From NCBI GenBank assembly GCA_946479475.1, contig CAMLGG010000001.1:1-64000 (forward strand): 64,000 nucleotides of DNA. Reading direction: 5' to 3'. The notes under the pieces are model-generated. The model did no database searches. It had not been told where the DNA came from and was given only the letters and a program-made list of their open reading frames with translations. This DNA is from an uncultured Ideonella sp. (GTDB lineage Bacteria; Pseudomonadota; Gammaproteobacteria; Burkholderiales; Burkholderiaceae). Below, piece by piece: positions 1 through 7,618 of this stretch. Numbering within the stretch: position 1 is the stretch's first letter; each line of letters starts with the position of its first letter. Both the position numbers and the translations under genes were made by a program.

Positions 1-115
1 TGGCGCGGTAGGTGCCCTCGGTCCACGAGCCGGAATCGGCGTAGTCGTAGAACATCCGCGGCACGCGGCGCTTGGCGATGAGGCGCAGGTCCTCGATGTT
101 GGTGATCACGCTCAT
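1..115 (-). CDS. lldD: FMN-dependent alpha-hydroxy-acid (L-lactate) dehydrogenase, 5' end only
   Basis: Only the first 38 codons lie in the window; the rest continues beyond base 1. The visible N-terminus contains RRVPRMFYDYADSGSWTE, the opening motif of the LldD / glycolate oxidase family of FMN-dependent alpha-hydroxy-acid dehydrogenases, which oxidise L-lactate or related 2-hydroxy acids to 2-oxo acids at the membrane. The start codon is the ATG at 113-115. A LysR gene lies 73 bases upstream on the same strand and may regulate it. The family is clear; the exact substrate cannot be told from this fragment. Confidence 0.8.
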   Translation of the reverse strand, partial: MSVITNIEDLRLIAKRRVPRMFYDYADSGSWTEGTYRA

Positions 116-188
116 CCGTTCGTCTCCGTCGTTTTCGGGGGCGACGAGGATGCTAGCGGCGCGCCGGCCGGCGGGGGCGGAAAGAAAT

Positions 189-1139
189 TCAGGCCGGGGC
201 GGAACCGCGTTCCACCAGCCTCAGGCCCTCGGCCGCCGCGCGCGCGCCCGCCTCGCGCAGCCAGGCCGCGAAGGCCGAGGCGGCGGGCGAGGGCTGCGCC
301 GCCGGCAGGAGGTGGTAGGCGCTGGTCGCCGGGACCAGCGGCGTGCGCCCCGCGCCGAGGGCCGGCACCAGCTCGCCGGCGGCCAGCATCTGCCGCGCCA
401 GCGCCGGGCGGGCCAGCGCGACGCCCTGGCCGCAGCGGGCGGCCTCGAGGATGAGGCCCAGGTCGACCAGGCGCGGGCCGGTGTCCGGCTCGGGCCAGTC
501 GAGCTCCATCGCGCGGAGCCAGGGCCGCCAGGGCTCGACAGGCGTACGCAGCAGCGGCAGCCGGGCCAGGTCCGCCGGCGTGCGGGGAGGGTCGCCGCCG
601 AGCAGGGTGGGACTGGCGAGCGGCAGCAGGTGGTCCTGCCACAGCGGCTGAAGGTCGGGGCCGAAGAAGCCGATCTGCTCGTGGCGCACCTGGAGCTCCG
701 CCTCGGCGCCGGCCAGGTCGAGGAAAGGCACGGAGAGCACCACCTCCAGCTCGATCTCCGGATGCGCCTGCGTGAAGCCGGGCAGGGCCGGGACGAGCAC
801 CTGCCGCGCGAAGGTCGGCGGGGCGCTGATGCGCAGGCGCTCGCGCTGCTGGGCCGCGCGCTGGTGGAGCGGCACAGCGGCCAGCAGGGCGAGCGCGCCG
901 CGGACCGAGGCGAGGTATTCCTTGCCCGCGGCCGAAAGCGTCAGTGCCTTGGCTCCTCGCTGGAAGAGGGCGACGCCCAGCAGCTCCTCCAGCGCGCCGA
1001 TGCGTTTGCCGATCGCACTGGCGGTGAGCGAGAGCTCTTCGGCGGCGCGTTCGAAGGTGCCCAGGCGCGCCGCGGCTTCGAAGGCGCGCAGGGCGTCGAG
1101 CGAGGGCAGGCGGAGGTCGGGCGGCAGCGGTGCGGTCAC
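189..1139 (-). CDS. LysR-family transcriptional regulator (GcvA-like)
   Basis: A 316-residue LysR-type regulator. The N-terminal winged helix-turn-helix (about residues 12-70, LRAFEAAARLGTFERAAEELSLT) begins with the LPSLDALRAFEAAARLGTF pattern typical of the GcvA-like branch. A periplasmic-binding-protein-like effector domain follows (about 95-300). Length is normal for the family. It is transcribed toward the lldD-like gene 73 bases downstream, so control of 2-hydroxy-acid oxidation is plausible, but this is inference from position. No operator was identified. Confidence 0.85.
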   Translation of the reverse strand: MTAPLPPDLRLPSLDALRAFEAAARLGTFERAAEELSLTASAIGKRIGALEELLGVALFQRGAKALTLSAAGKEYLASVRGALALLAAVPLHQRAAQQRERLRISAPPTFARQVLVPALPGFTQAHPEIELEVVLSVPFLDLAGAEAELQVRHEQIGFFGPDLQPLWQDHLLPLASPTLLGGDPPRTPADLARLPLLRTPVEPWRPWLRAMELDWPEPDTGPRLVDLGLILEAARCGQGVALARPALARQMLAAGELVPALGAGRTPLVPATSAYHLLPAAQPSPAASAFAAWLREAGARAAAEGLRLVERGSAPA

Positions 1140-1175
1140 GGCCGCACTTTAGGCCCTGTCGGCGCCCTGGCCGCC

Positions 1176-1685
1176 TCAGGCCGGCTCGGTCTCGCCGGGC
1201 GCCGGGGCCGGCGAGCAGCTCGCGCCGCCGCAGCCGGTGATGGACTGGGCCGCCGGCGGCCGGGCGACGTGGCCGGTGGCGGCGTCGTGGCCGATGCTGT
1301 CCAGGTGGGTGGCGAGGGACGCGTCCATGGATTGGGCGTGCATCCGGAACCAGGCGCCCAGTTCCGGCAGCACGCGCTGCAGCGGCCCGAAGTCGCCCAT
1401 CTCGCGCGCCAGCCTCTCGACCTCGCGCATCAGGCCCAGCACCTGGGCATGCTGGAAGCTGTGGCAGTTCTCCCGCGCGAAGCCGGTCTCGACCATCCAG
1501 CGGTCTTCCTGGCCGAAGTGCTCGACGGTGTGCTCGAGGAGCTCCGCGTAGGCGGCCAGCGCGGCGGGCGCGGACTCCGCCAGGGCCGCCTCGGCGGCGC
1601 CGAGCAGCGCGACGAACTCCTCGTGCGTCGCGTCCATGGCGGGGTGATCGAGGACGAGTTCGTCGGACCAGGTCAGCGTGGGCAT
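1176..1685 (-). CDS. bacteriohemerythrin-like protein
   Basis: A roughly 169-residue hemerythrin-domain protein. Expected iron-ligand motifs are present: DHPAMDATHEEF near the N-terminus, HTVEHFGQED in the middle, and HSFQHAQVL further on, consistent with a non-haem di-iron site that binds O2 (or NO). The C-terminus carries a short Cys-rich tail (GCGGASC). I chose the ATG at 1683-1685 because MPTLTWSDEL starts like other hemerythrins; an upstream ATG at 1767-1769 would add 28 residues of low-complexity sequence. No strong ribosome binding site decides between them. It sits next to a cupredoxin-like and a globin gene on the same strand. Confidence 0.8.
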   Translation of the reverse strand: MPTLTWSDELVLDHPAMDATHEEFVALLGAAEAALAESAPAALAAYAELLEHTVEHFGQEDRWMVETGFARENCHSFQHAQVLGLMREVERLAREMGDFGPLQRVLPELGAWFRMHAQSMDASLATHLDSIGHDAATGHVARPPAAQSITGCGGASCSPAPAPGETEPA

Positions 1686-1770
1686 GGGTGGCAAGGGCGT
1701 GGAAAGCTCGCGCGATTGTCGCGGCCGCGCCGCACCTGCCGTGGCCGAATCGAGGCCGCCTTGTGCCATG

Positions 1771-2487
1771 TCAACGGTCGATCGTTTGCAGGCGCCGCCG
1801 GCGTGGCGTGAAGTTGAGCCGGGCCGAGGCCTTGCTGGACGCGCTCGCGTCGACCTGCAGCTTCAGCGGCGCCTGCTCCTGCAACTGGTCGGGGTGCCAC
1901 AGGGTCACCTCCGCGGCGCCCTCCGGCACGCCGTCGATGTGGGCGATGCCCTGGGCATCTGTCTTGGCGAAGTAGGGCGTCGCGCTCACGTAGACCTGGC
2001 CGCGCATCGAGCCGTGGATGTGGCAGCCCAGGCCGATCGGGCCGGCGTGGGCGACCTTGACCTCGGCGCTGGTGCTGCCGGACTTCTTCGCGGGCGCCGT
2101 CGCGGGCTTGTACTCGTCGTCGTAGCTGCTGCTGCGCGATGCCGCCTTGGCCGCATCCAGCCTGAGCTCGAAGTACTCGACCGCCGGCATGCTGCCCAGC
2201 GGCCCGCTGGGCATCGAGCGCACGTGGTGGTCGTAGTTGTCCTGGTTCACGAAGCGCAGGGTGCTGCCCACCGGCACCACGGTGAGGAAGGGCACGAAGC
2301 GCAGGTTCTCCTGCGCGATCACGACCGGCGCCGAGGCGGGCTTGGGCTCGGGCGTGCCAGGAGCCTGCACCAGCACCACCACGTCGGCGGCGGGCTGCCC
2401 GTCGCGGTCGGTGACGGCGAGCTCGAGGGTGCCGGCGAAGGCGGTGAACGGCACGAGGAGCAGGAGCGCGAGGGAGGTGGTCTTCAT
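1771..2487 (-). CDS. exported cupredoxin-like protein (methylamine-utilisation/plastocyanin-like)
   Basis: A 238-residue protein with a signal peptide (MKTTSLALLLLVPFTAFAG). The body resembles plastocyanin-like 'methylamine utilisation' proteins. FVNQDNYDHHVRS supplies a likely His ligand and GCHIHGSMRGQVYV the Cys-His-Met cluster expected of a type I copper site (GLGCHIHGSM, about residues 165-178). A carboxypeptidase-regulatory-like beta-sandwich (TDAQGIAHIDGVPEG) follows. It lies 12 bases downstream of the exported globin and is probably co-transcribed with it. A periplasmic electron-carrier role is inferred. The gene name 'methylamine utilisation' is a family label only; there is no methylamine dehydrogenase here. 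Confidence 0.75.
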   Translation of the reverse strand: MKTTSLALLLLVPFTAFAGTLELAVTDRDGQPAADVVVLVQAPGTPEPKPASAPVVIAQENLRFVPFLTVVPVGSTLRFVNQDNYDHHVRSMPSGPLGSMPAVEYFELRLDAAKAASRSSSYDDEYKPATAPAKKSGSTSAEVKVAHAGPIGLGCHIHGSMRGQVYVSATPYFAKTDAQGIAHIDGVPEGAAEVTLWHPDQLQEQAPLKLQVDASASSKASARLNFTPRRRRLQTIDR

Positions 2488-2499
2488 CGTGGAGGCGGC

Positions 2500-2943
2500 T
2501 CAGGGGACGTTGATGATCTCGCGGTGCATCGGCGCCAGGCGGGCGAGCAGGCGGTTCTGGGCGCTGAAGGGAATGCCGCGCGCTTCCATCGACGTCTGCA
2601 GCACCTCGACCAGCGCATTGAAGGCGGCTCGGTCGATGTCGACGCCCTCGTGCACCCTCTTCATGTCGGGCCCTTCACGCCGGCACGGTCCGCCCGAGAC
2701 CTCGCACACCTGCACGACGAGCTCGGCCTTGATGTGGGCCTGGTCGGCCTCCTTGAAGAACGGGTTCATGCGGGTGTCGGCCAGCAGGCGCTGCATGAAG
2801 TCGTCCATCAGGGCCTGAAGCCCCGGCTGGCCACCGAGCTGCTGGTAGAGGCTGTCTTCGGTGGCGAGAGCGTGCGATGACAGGGTGACGGCTGCGGCGA
2901 CCAGCAGCAGGTGCGGCAGGCGCGCGAGGGTTTGCATCTTCAT
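2500..2943 (-). CDS. exported group I truncated haemoglobin
   Basis: A 147-residue truncated globin preceded by a signal peptide (residues 1-27, ending HALA). The TrHb fold is recognisable from LYQQLGGQPGLQALMDDFM, then NPFFKEADQAHIKAELV, and the proximal haem ligand in MKRVHEGVDI (His98). Most truncated globins are cytoplasmic; the signal peptide places this one in the periplasm. It is 2 bases downstream of the DUF3034 gene and 12 bases upstream of the cupredoxin-like gene, so the three form one minus-strand operon. Periplasmic O2 or NO handling is a reasonable inference. Confidence 0.85.
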   Translation of the reverse strand: MKMQTLARLPHLLLVAAAVTLSSHALATEDSLYQQLGGQPGLQALMDDFMQRLLADTRMNPFFKEADQAHIKAELVVQVCEVSGGPCRREGPDMKRVHEGVDIDRAAFNALVEVLQTSMEARGIPFSAQNRLLARLAPMHREIINVP

Positions 2944-2945
2944 GG

Positions 2946-3872
2946 TCAGAACGCGAGCTGGGCGGAGAGGTAGGCGCCGGCCTGGCGGCGGGGCACGACG
3001 GCCGGCACGATGCGGCCGAGGTCGACGTAGGCGGCGGTCAGCGAAAAGGCCTTGCAGGGGGCCCAGGCGACGAACACGTCGGCCCAGTCGTCCTCCTTCA
3101 GGCCCGCGCCGAGCGCCGACGGGTTGAGGCTGTCGGGCTTGGCGCGGTACTCGAGGCCGACAGCCACGTCCTTGCGCAGCAGCCAGGCCAGCGAGACCTC
3201 GGGCTGCAGCGAGTAGCCGTCATGCGCCGCGCCGCCGAAGCCGAGCAGGCCGTTCTGGTTGGCCCGGGTGAGGCGCAGGGTGCCGTTGACGAGCACGCCT
3301 TGAGCGAGGAAGAGCTTGGTCGCGCTCAAGTACAGGTCGGTGCCGCTGCGGTCAGCCCCGAGGGCCGCGAGCGTCGGGGCGAGCCCGCCAGCATCCAGGT
3401 GCTTGTATTCGAGGCCGACGGCCAGTTGCGGCATCCAGGTGTCGCTGTCGATCACCGCCTCGCCGGCGAAGCGCCACTTGGCGCCGAGGATGTCCTGCTT
3501 CAGGTGCAGGCCAGGCAGGCCGAGCGCGGGGCCGGTGGGGCCGGTGTCGAAGTCCTGGCGGGCCAGCGAGAACTCGAAGCGATCGCTCACGCCCAACGCC
3601 GCGCCGTAGGCGTTCATCGCGTAGTCCTGCGTCACGGTTCGGGTCGCGAACGCGGTGCCGCCGAACTGGTGATCGGTGGCGTAGCTGGCGGTGGTGGCCC
3701 AGGGCGTGAGGCCGCCGCCGGCGGCGCCGTCGATGGAGCTGACGCCGCCCGTCAGCAGCAGCTTGCCCTGGCCGTGGACGAGGGCGGGCGAGGGGTCCTC
3801 GGCCGCGTAGGCCGTGGAGGCGGCCAGCAGAAGGCCGAGCAGGAGCGGGCTTGGGCGAAAGGCTGAAGGCAT
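2946..3872 (-). CDS. DUF3034 family outer-membrane-like protein
   Basis: A 308-residue protein with a signal peptide (LLLGLLLAASTAYAAE). It has the DUF3034 hallmarks: GKLLLTGGVSSIDGAAGGG near the N-terminus, alternating hydrophobic beta-strand segments throughout, and a C-terminal AQLAF ending in Phe as in outer-membrane barrels. The function of DUF3034 proteins is not established. It is the first gene of an operon with the exported globin (2-base gap) and the cupredoxin-like protein, so an outer-membrane component of a periplasmic gas or redox module is possible. That is inference from co-location only. Confidence 0.75.
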   Translation of the reverse strand: MPSAFRPSPLLLGLLLAASTAYAAEDPSPALVHGQGKLLLTGGVSSIDGAAGGGLTPWATTASYATDHQFGGTAFATRTVTQDYAMNAYGAALGVSDRFEFSLARQDFDTGPTGPALGLPGLHLKQDILGAKWRFAGEAVIDSDTWMPQLAVGLEYKHLDAGGLAPTLAALGADRSGTDLYLSATKLFLAQGVLVNGTLRLTRANQNGLLGFGGAAHDGYSLQPEVSLAWLLRKDVAVGLEYRAKPDSLNPSALGAGLKEDDWADVFVAWAPCKAFSLTAAYVDLGRIVPAVVPRRQAGAYLSAQLAF

Positions 3873-3988
3873 GCAGTGCGTCGCTGAGGAAGACTGCTGC
3901 TGCTACGTTGCAGGGCAGGCGCTGGATTCGCACTTCGGCCAACGGCTGGGCCGCTGGATCGCCGCGCCCGGCCGCGGCGTGCAGTTGT

Positions 3989-5278
3989 TCACGCCGCGCC
4001 GGGTTCCTCGCCTTCGAAGAGCGGCAGGTTGTAGGTGGCAGGCGGCTCGGCCGCCGACGGGGCCTTCGAGGCCGCGCGCCGGGGCGCGGCCTGCGCGCGG
4101 GTGCGGGCCTGGGCCTGGCGGGCCTCCCACTCGCCGGGCGTCATCAGCTTGCTGCCGCGCACCCCGAGCAGGCGCAGGCGGCGCGTCAGGTCCACCCGCT
4201 TCAGGCACTCGCCGGCCGCGCGGCGGATGGCCAGGGCGTCGGCCGTCGGCTCGGGCAGCGTCAGGTCGCGCGTGGCCGTCTTGAAGTCGTCGAAGCGCAG
4301 CTTGATGCCTATGGTCTGGCTCAGGTAGCCCTTGCGCTGCAGGTCGGCCGCGAGGTGCTCGCACAGCTGCGTGAAGATGGCGCCCAGCTGGGCCTTGTCG
4401 CGCACGGCGTGCAGGTCGCGGTCGAAGGTCGTCTCGTGGCTCATCGAGACCGGCTCGCCGTCGGTCACCAGCGGCCGCTCGTCGCGCCCCCAGGCGGCGT
4501 CGTTCAGCCAGGCGCCGTAGCTGCGGCCGAAGTGCTCGACCAGCCAGGCGCGCTCGCAGCGGGCCAGGTCGCCGACCGTCTGGATGCCGAGCTCCGCCAG
4601 CTTCGCCGCCGCCTTGGGCCCGATGCCGTTGACCTTACGGGCGGCCAGCGGCCAGATGCGAGTCGGCAGGTCTTCCATCGTCAGCACGGTCAGGCCGTCG
4701 GGCTTTTCGAGCTCGGAGGCGAGCTTGGAAAGCAGCTTGTTGGGCGTGACGCCGATGGAGCAGGTGAGCCCGCCGGTGGCCCGCTTGACGTTGTTCTTGA
4801 TCTCCAGCGCCAGGGCCCGCACGCCGCCGAGCGGGTCGTGGCCCACTGGATCCTGCGCGCCGGGGACGTTCGTCAGGTCGATGTAGATCTCGTCTATGCC
4901 GCGGTCCTCGATCACCGGCGCGAGCTCGGCCACGGCGGCCTTGAACCGGCGCGAGTAGAGCCGGTACTGCTCGAAATCCACGGGCAGCAGGACCGCGTTG
5001 GGCGCCAGGGCCGCCGCCTTCATCGTGCCCATCGCCGAGAACACGCCCATGGCCCGCGCCTCGTAGGTCGAGGTGGTGATGACGCCGCGGCCGGCGTAGT
5101 CCTTCAGCAGGGAGTAGCGGCGGGTGCCGTCGGGCAGTTGCTCCGGCTGGTGGCGCCGCCCGCCGCCCACCACGACGGGCTTGCCCCGCAGGTCGGGGTA
5201 ACGCAGCAGCTCGACCGACGCATAGAAGGCGTCCATGTCGAGGTGCGCGATGAGGCGGCGGGGCGGCGTGGCACTCAC
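3989..5278 (-). CDS. dinB: DNA polymerase IV (Y family)
   Basis: A 429-residue Y-family translesion polymerase. The palm begins with IAHLDMDAFYASVELLRYPDL (first catalytic Asp); the second acidic motif appears as DRGIDEIYIDLTNV. TCSIGVTPNKLLSKLASELEKPDGL and the helix-hairpin-helix GIGPKAAAKLAELGI follow, then the little-finger domain. The last roughly 50 residues are a basic, Ala/Arg-rich tail ending LPLFEGEE, which resembles a beta-clamp binding peptide (QLPLF-like). It performs error-prone bypass synthesis. No clear LexA box (CTGT-N8-ACAG) was seen upstream. It is divergent from the DUF5666 lipoprotein gene, 153 bases away. Confidence 0.95.
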   Translation of the reverse strand: MSATPPRRLIAHLDMDAFYASVELLRYPDLRGKPVVVGGGRRHQPEQLPDGTRRYSLLKDYAGRGVITTSTYEARAMGVFSAMGTMKAAALAPNAVLLPVDFEQYRLYSRRFKAAVAELAPVIEDRGIDEIYIDLTNVPGAQDPVGHDPLGGVRALALEIKNNVKRATGGLTCSIGVTPNKLLSKLASELEKPDGLTVLTMEDLPTRIWPLAARKVNGIGPKAAAKLAELGIQTVGDLARCERAWLVEHFGRSYGAWLNDAAWGRDERPLVTDGEPVSMSHETTFDRDLHAVRDKAQLGAIFTQLCEHLAADLQRKGYLSQTIGIKLRFDDFKTATRDLTLPEPTADALAIRRAAGECLKRVDLTRRLRLLGVRGSKLMTPGEWEARQAQARTRAQAAPRRAASKAPSAAEPPATYNLPLFEGEEPGAA

Positions 5279-5332
5279 TGGATGGATTATCAGTGGCGTG
5301 GCGCTTCATCTCAACGATCCGCCGGTTGCCTC

Positions 5333-5361
5333 TTGAAATGTGCAAATCGCACATTTAATAT
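5333..5361 (+). promoter_or_regulatory. promoter with an inverted-repeat operator in its spacer
   Basis: A -35 TTGAAA (5333-5338) and -10 TAATAT (5356-5361) are separated by exactly 17 bases. A perfect inverted repeat AAATGTGC-N5-GCACATTT (5336-5356) fills the spacer and overlaps both hexamers, the layout expected of a repressor site. It would drive the DUF5666 lipoprotein gene starting at 5432. The half-site GCACATTT recurs upstream of the DUF6502 gene (6694-6701). The promoter reading is inference from sequence match. Confidence 0.6.
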
Positions 5362-5431
5362 CCAACCGTCGCAGATGCCGGGTCCGCCCCGGCGATCCAT
5401 CCACCGTGCCCCCCGCGGGCGGGAGATTTCG

Positions 5432-6643
5432 ATGAGCACTCTTGGCAAGACCTCCTGGCTCGGCATCGGCCGGGCCGCCTTCTCGCTGCTCTGCATGGCC
5501 GCAATCCTGGCCGCGTGCGGCGGCGGTGGCGGCGGCAGTGCGGACAGCCCCCCGCCGCCCGCCGCGCAACGATCGTTCACCAGCGGCGCCATCACCGGCT
5601 TCGGCTCGGTGATCGTCAACGGCGTGCGCTTCGACGACAGCGGCGCCGAGGTGGTCGACGAAGACGGCCGGCACCTGGGTCGGGACGATCTCAAGCTCGG
5701 CGAGCAGGTCGAGGTCGAGGCCTCGCAGGTCGACCGCGCCGGCGGGCATGGGGTGGCCACCCGCATCCGGATCGGCAGCGAGATCGTCGGCCCGGTGGAG
5801 GCGATCGACCTGGCCGCGCGGCGGCTGACGGTGCTCGGGCAGTCGGTCGACGTCGGCGCGCGAACCGTGGTGGACGACAACCTGGCCGGGGGCTTGGCCG
5901 GTCTTTCGGTCGGCACCGTCCTCGAAGTCCACGCCCGTTTCGACGCCGCGCGCGGCGTCTTCGATGCCACCCGGCTCGAGAGTGCCGGCGCCCCCGCGGC
6001 CTTCAAGCTGCGAGGCGTCGTCTCGGCCCTGGACGCGCCAGCCCAGACGTTCCGGATCGGCGCTGCGGCGATCGACTACGCCGCCGCCACCTCGGTCACG
6101 TCTTCGCTGGCGGACGGCGCGGTGGTTCGGGTCCTGCTCCAGACCACGCCCGTCGAAGGTCGCTGGATCGCCACCTCGGTGCAGAGCGGCGAACGCGCCC
6201 CGGACGACCATGGCGAGGCGGAGGTCAAGGGCCTGGTCAGCGCCTTCACCTCGGCCACGCAGTTCAGCATCGACGGCCTGGCCGTGGATGCCGGCAAGGC
6301 CACCTTCCCCGACGGGCAGGCCGGCGTCGTCCTCGGCGCCCTGGTCGAAGTCGAGGGATCCATCGTCGACGGCATCCTGGTGGCCACCCGCGTGCACCTC
6401 GAGGACGAGGAGAGCGAGCACGAGCGGGGTGAAGACTTCGAACTGCACGGCGCCCTGAGCGCACTCGACGCCGCGAACCACCGCTTCACCCTGCGCGGCC
6501 TGACCGTCACCTTCGACCAGGCGACGGCCTGGCGCGACCTGGCCGCCGACCAGCTGGCCGAAGGCCTCCAGGTCGAAGTGCAGGGCGTGCTCTCGGCAGA
6601 CGGCACCCAGCTGGCCGCAACCCGCATCTCGCTCGAGGACTGA
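5432..6643 (+). CDS. DUF5666-repeat lipoprotein (first copy)
   Basis: A 403-residue protein with a lipoprotein signal (LLCMAAILAACG, lipidated Cys29) followed by a Gly/Pro-rich linker. The rest is made of about five repeats of roughly 65-70 residues of the DUF5666 type, each a small beta-rich unit (FGSVIVNGVRFD, KLGEQVEVEA, ALVEVEGSIVDGILVATRV, GLQVEVQGVLSADG). The start is the ATG at 5432, preceded by GGGAG at 5421-5425. The function of DUF5666 is unknown; an outer-membrane-anchored, periplasmic or surface protein is likely. A second protein with the same architecture lies at 7618-8820, with a DUF6502 gene between them. Confidence 0.8.
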   Translation: MSTLGKTSWLGIGRAAFSLLCMAAILAACGGGGGGSADSPPPPAAQRSFTSGAITGFGSVIVNGVRFDDSGAEVVDEDGRHLGRDDLKLGEQVEVEASQVDRAGGHGVATRIRIGSEIVGPVEAIDLAARRLTVLGQSVDVGARTVVDDNLAGGLAGLSVGTVLEVHARFDAARGVFDATRLESAGAPAAFKLRGVVSALDAPAQTFRIGAAAIDYAAATSVTSSLADGAVVRVLLQTTPVEGRWIATSVQSGERAPDDHGEAEVKGLVSAFTSATQFSIDGLAVDAGKATFPDGQAGVVLGALVEVEGSIVDGILVATRVHLEDEESEHERGEDFELHGALSALDAANHRFTLRGLTVTFDQATAWRDLAADQLAEGLQVEVQGVLSADGTQLAATRISLED

Positions 6644-6689
6644 CGGCTGCCGGCAGGGGAATAGCCGACAAGGTAGGATCGGCTGGGCG

Positions 6690-6704
6690 AATCGCACATT
6701 TGTG
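6690..6704 (+). promoter_or_regulatory. candidate operator upstream of the DUF6502 gene
   Basis: AATCGCACATTTGTG repeats the right half of the 5336-5356 operator (ATCGCACATTT is identical in both) and itself contains the palindrome CACA-TT-TGTG (6695-6704). It lies 30 bases before the GTG start of the DUF6502 gene. Shared control of the two transcripts is inferred. No convincing -35/-10 pair was recognised here. Confidence 0.45.
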
Positions 6705-6733
6705 TATCAGGCCTCCGCCCGGCCCCTCTGTCC

Positions 6734-7618
6734 GTGACCGAACCGACCGATCCTTCGCTGCCGCCCGACCAACAGGCCGTGCTGGAAGCCGTGAATGCCC
6801 TGCTGCTGCCGCTGGCCCGGCTGGCGGTGGCGCGGGGGGTCCAGTTCGCCGCGGTGGAGGAACGTTTGAAGACTGCTTTCGTCCAGGCTGCGCGAGAGGC
6901 CAACCCCGGCGGGCTGCCCCACCGGCAGGTCAGCCGCATCAGCACGGCCACCGGCATCAACCGGCGCGAGGTGACCCGGCTGGTCAACTCCCACCTGGAG
7001 CCCGCGCGCCCGCGGCGCTCGCTCGCCGGCGAGGTCTACGCCCACTGGCTGACCAATCCGCTGTACCGCGATCCAGCGGGCCAGCCGCGCGCGGTGCCCC
7101 GCCAGGGGCCTCGCCCGAGTTTCGAGACGCTGGCGCGCGAGGTGACCAGCGACGTGCATCCCCGCAGCCTGCTCGCCGAGATGCTGCGCCTGGGCTACGC
7201 CACCCAGGACGAGGCCCGCGACGAGGTCGTCCCGGTCAAGGACGCGCTGGTGCCCCGGGGCGACCTTCCGCGATCGCTGCGCATCCTGGGGGCCAACGTC
7301 GGCGGACACCTGGCCGGCGCCGTGGCCAACGTCCTGGGCGACGGCCACCGGCATTTCGAGCAGGCGATCGTCGCCAGTGGCATTCCGCTTGACGCATTGC
7401 AAGCCGTCCGGCAACTCACCGCGGCCCAATGGAAGCTGGCCTTCGACAGCCTGGTGCCGGCGTTGGAGCGCCTGATCGAGGCCGGCGCGGCCGAGCAGCC
7501 TGCCGGTGCCGACCCGGCTCCGCTGCAGCGCGTGCTGATCGGCCTTTACAGCTACCACCAGCCCGACCTGGCCGCGGCGCCCGCCGGCGAAGCGGCCCCT
7601 GCGGGAGGAGAGTCCTGA
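6734..7618 (+). CDS. DUF6502 family protein, possible DNA-binding regulator
   Basis: A 294-residue protein starting with GTG at 6734. The N-terminal 90 residues look like a helix-turn-helix unit (HRQVSRISTATGINRREVTRLVNS, about residues 63-86), consistent with DUF6502 proteins, whose function is not established. The C-terminal half is mainly helical with no recognised motif. Its stop overlaps the start of the second DUF5666 lipoprotein (TGATG at 7616-7620), so the two are translationally coupled. With the shared motif upstream of both transcripts, a role as regulator of the DUF5666 lipoproteins is a reasonable hypothesis, not a demonstrated one. Confidence 0.7.
   Translation: MTEPTDPSLPPDQQAVLEAVNALLLPLARLAVARGVQFAAVEERLKTAFVQAAREANPGGLPHRQVSRISTATGINRREVTRLVNSHLEPARPRRSLAGEVYAHWLTNPLYRDPAGQPRAVPRQGPRPSFETLAREVTSDVHPRSLLAEMLRLGYATQDEARDEVVPVKDALVPRGDLPRSLRILGANVGGHLAGAVANVLGDGHRHFEQAIVASGIPLDALQAVRQLTAAQWKLAFDSLVPALERLIEAGAAEQPAGADPAPLQRVLIGLYSYHQPDLAAAPAGEAAPAGGES

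Noticed and set aside
3851..5431. Plus-strand open frame continuing upstream of the first DUF5666 lipoprotein
   Set aside because: It is antisense to dinB and would bury the lipoprotein signal peptide; the ATG at 5432 has a ribosome binding site and gives a proper export signal.
5279..5431. LexA box upstream of dinB
   Set aside because: No CTGT-N8-ACAG sequence was found; the only strong dyad is the AAATGTGC/GCACATTT repeat, which fits the plus-strand promoter better.
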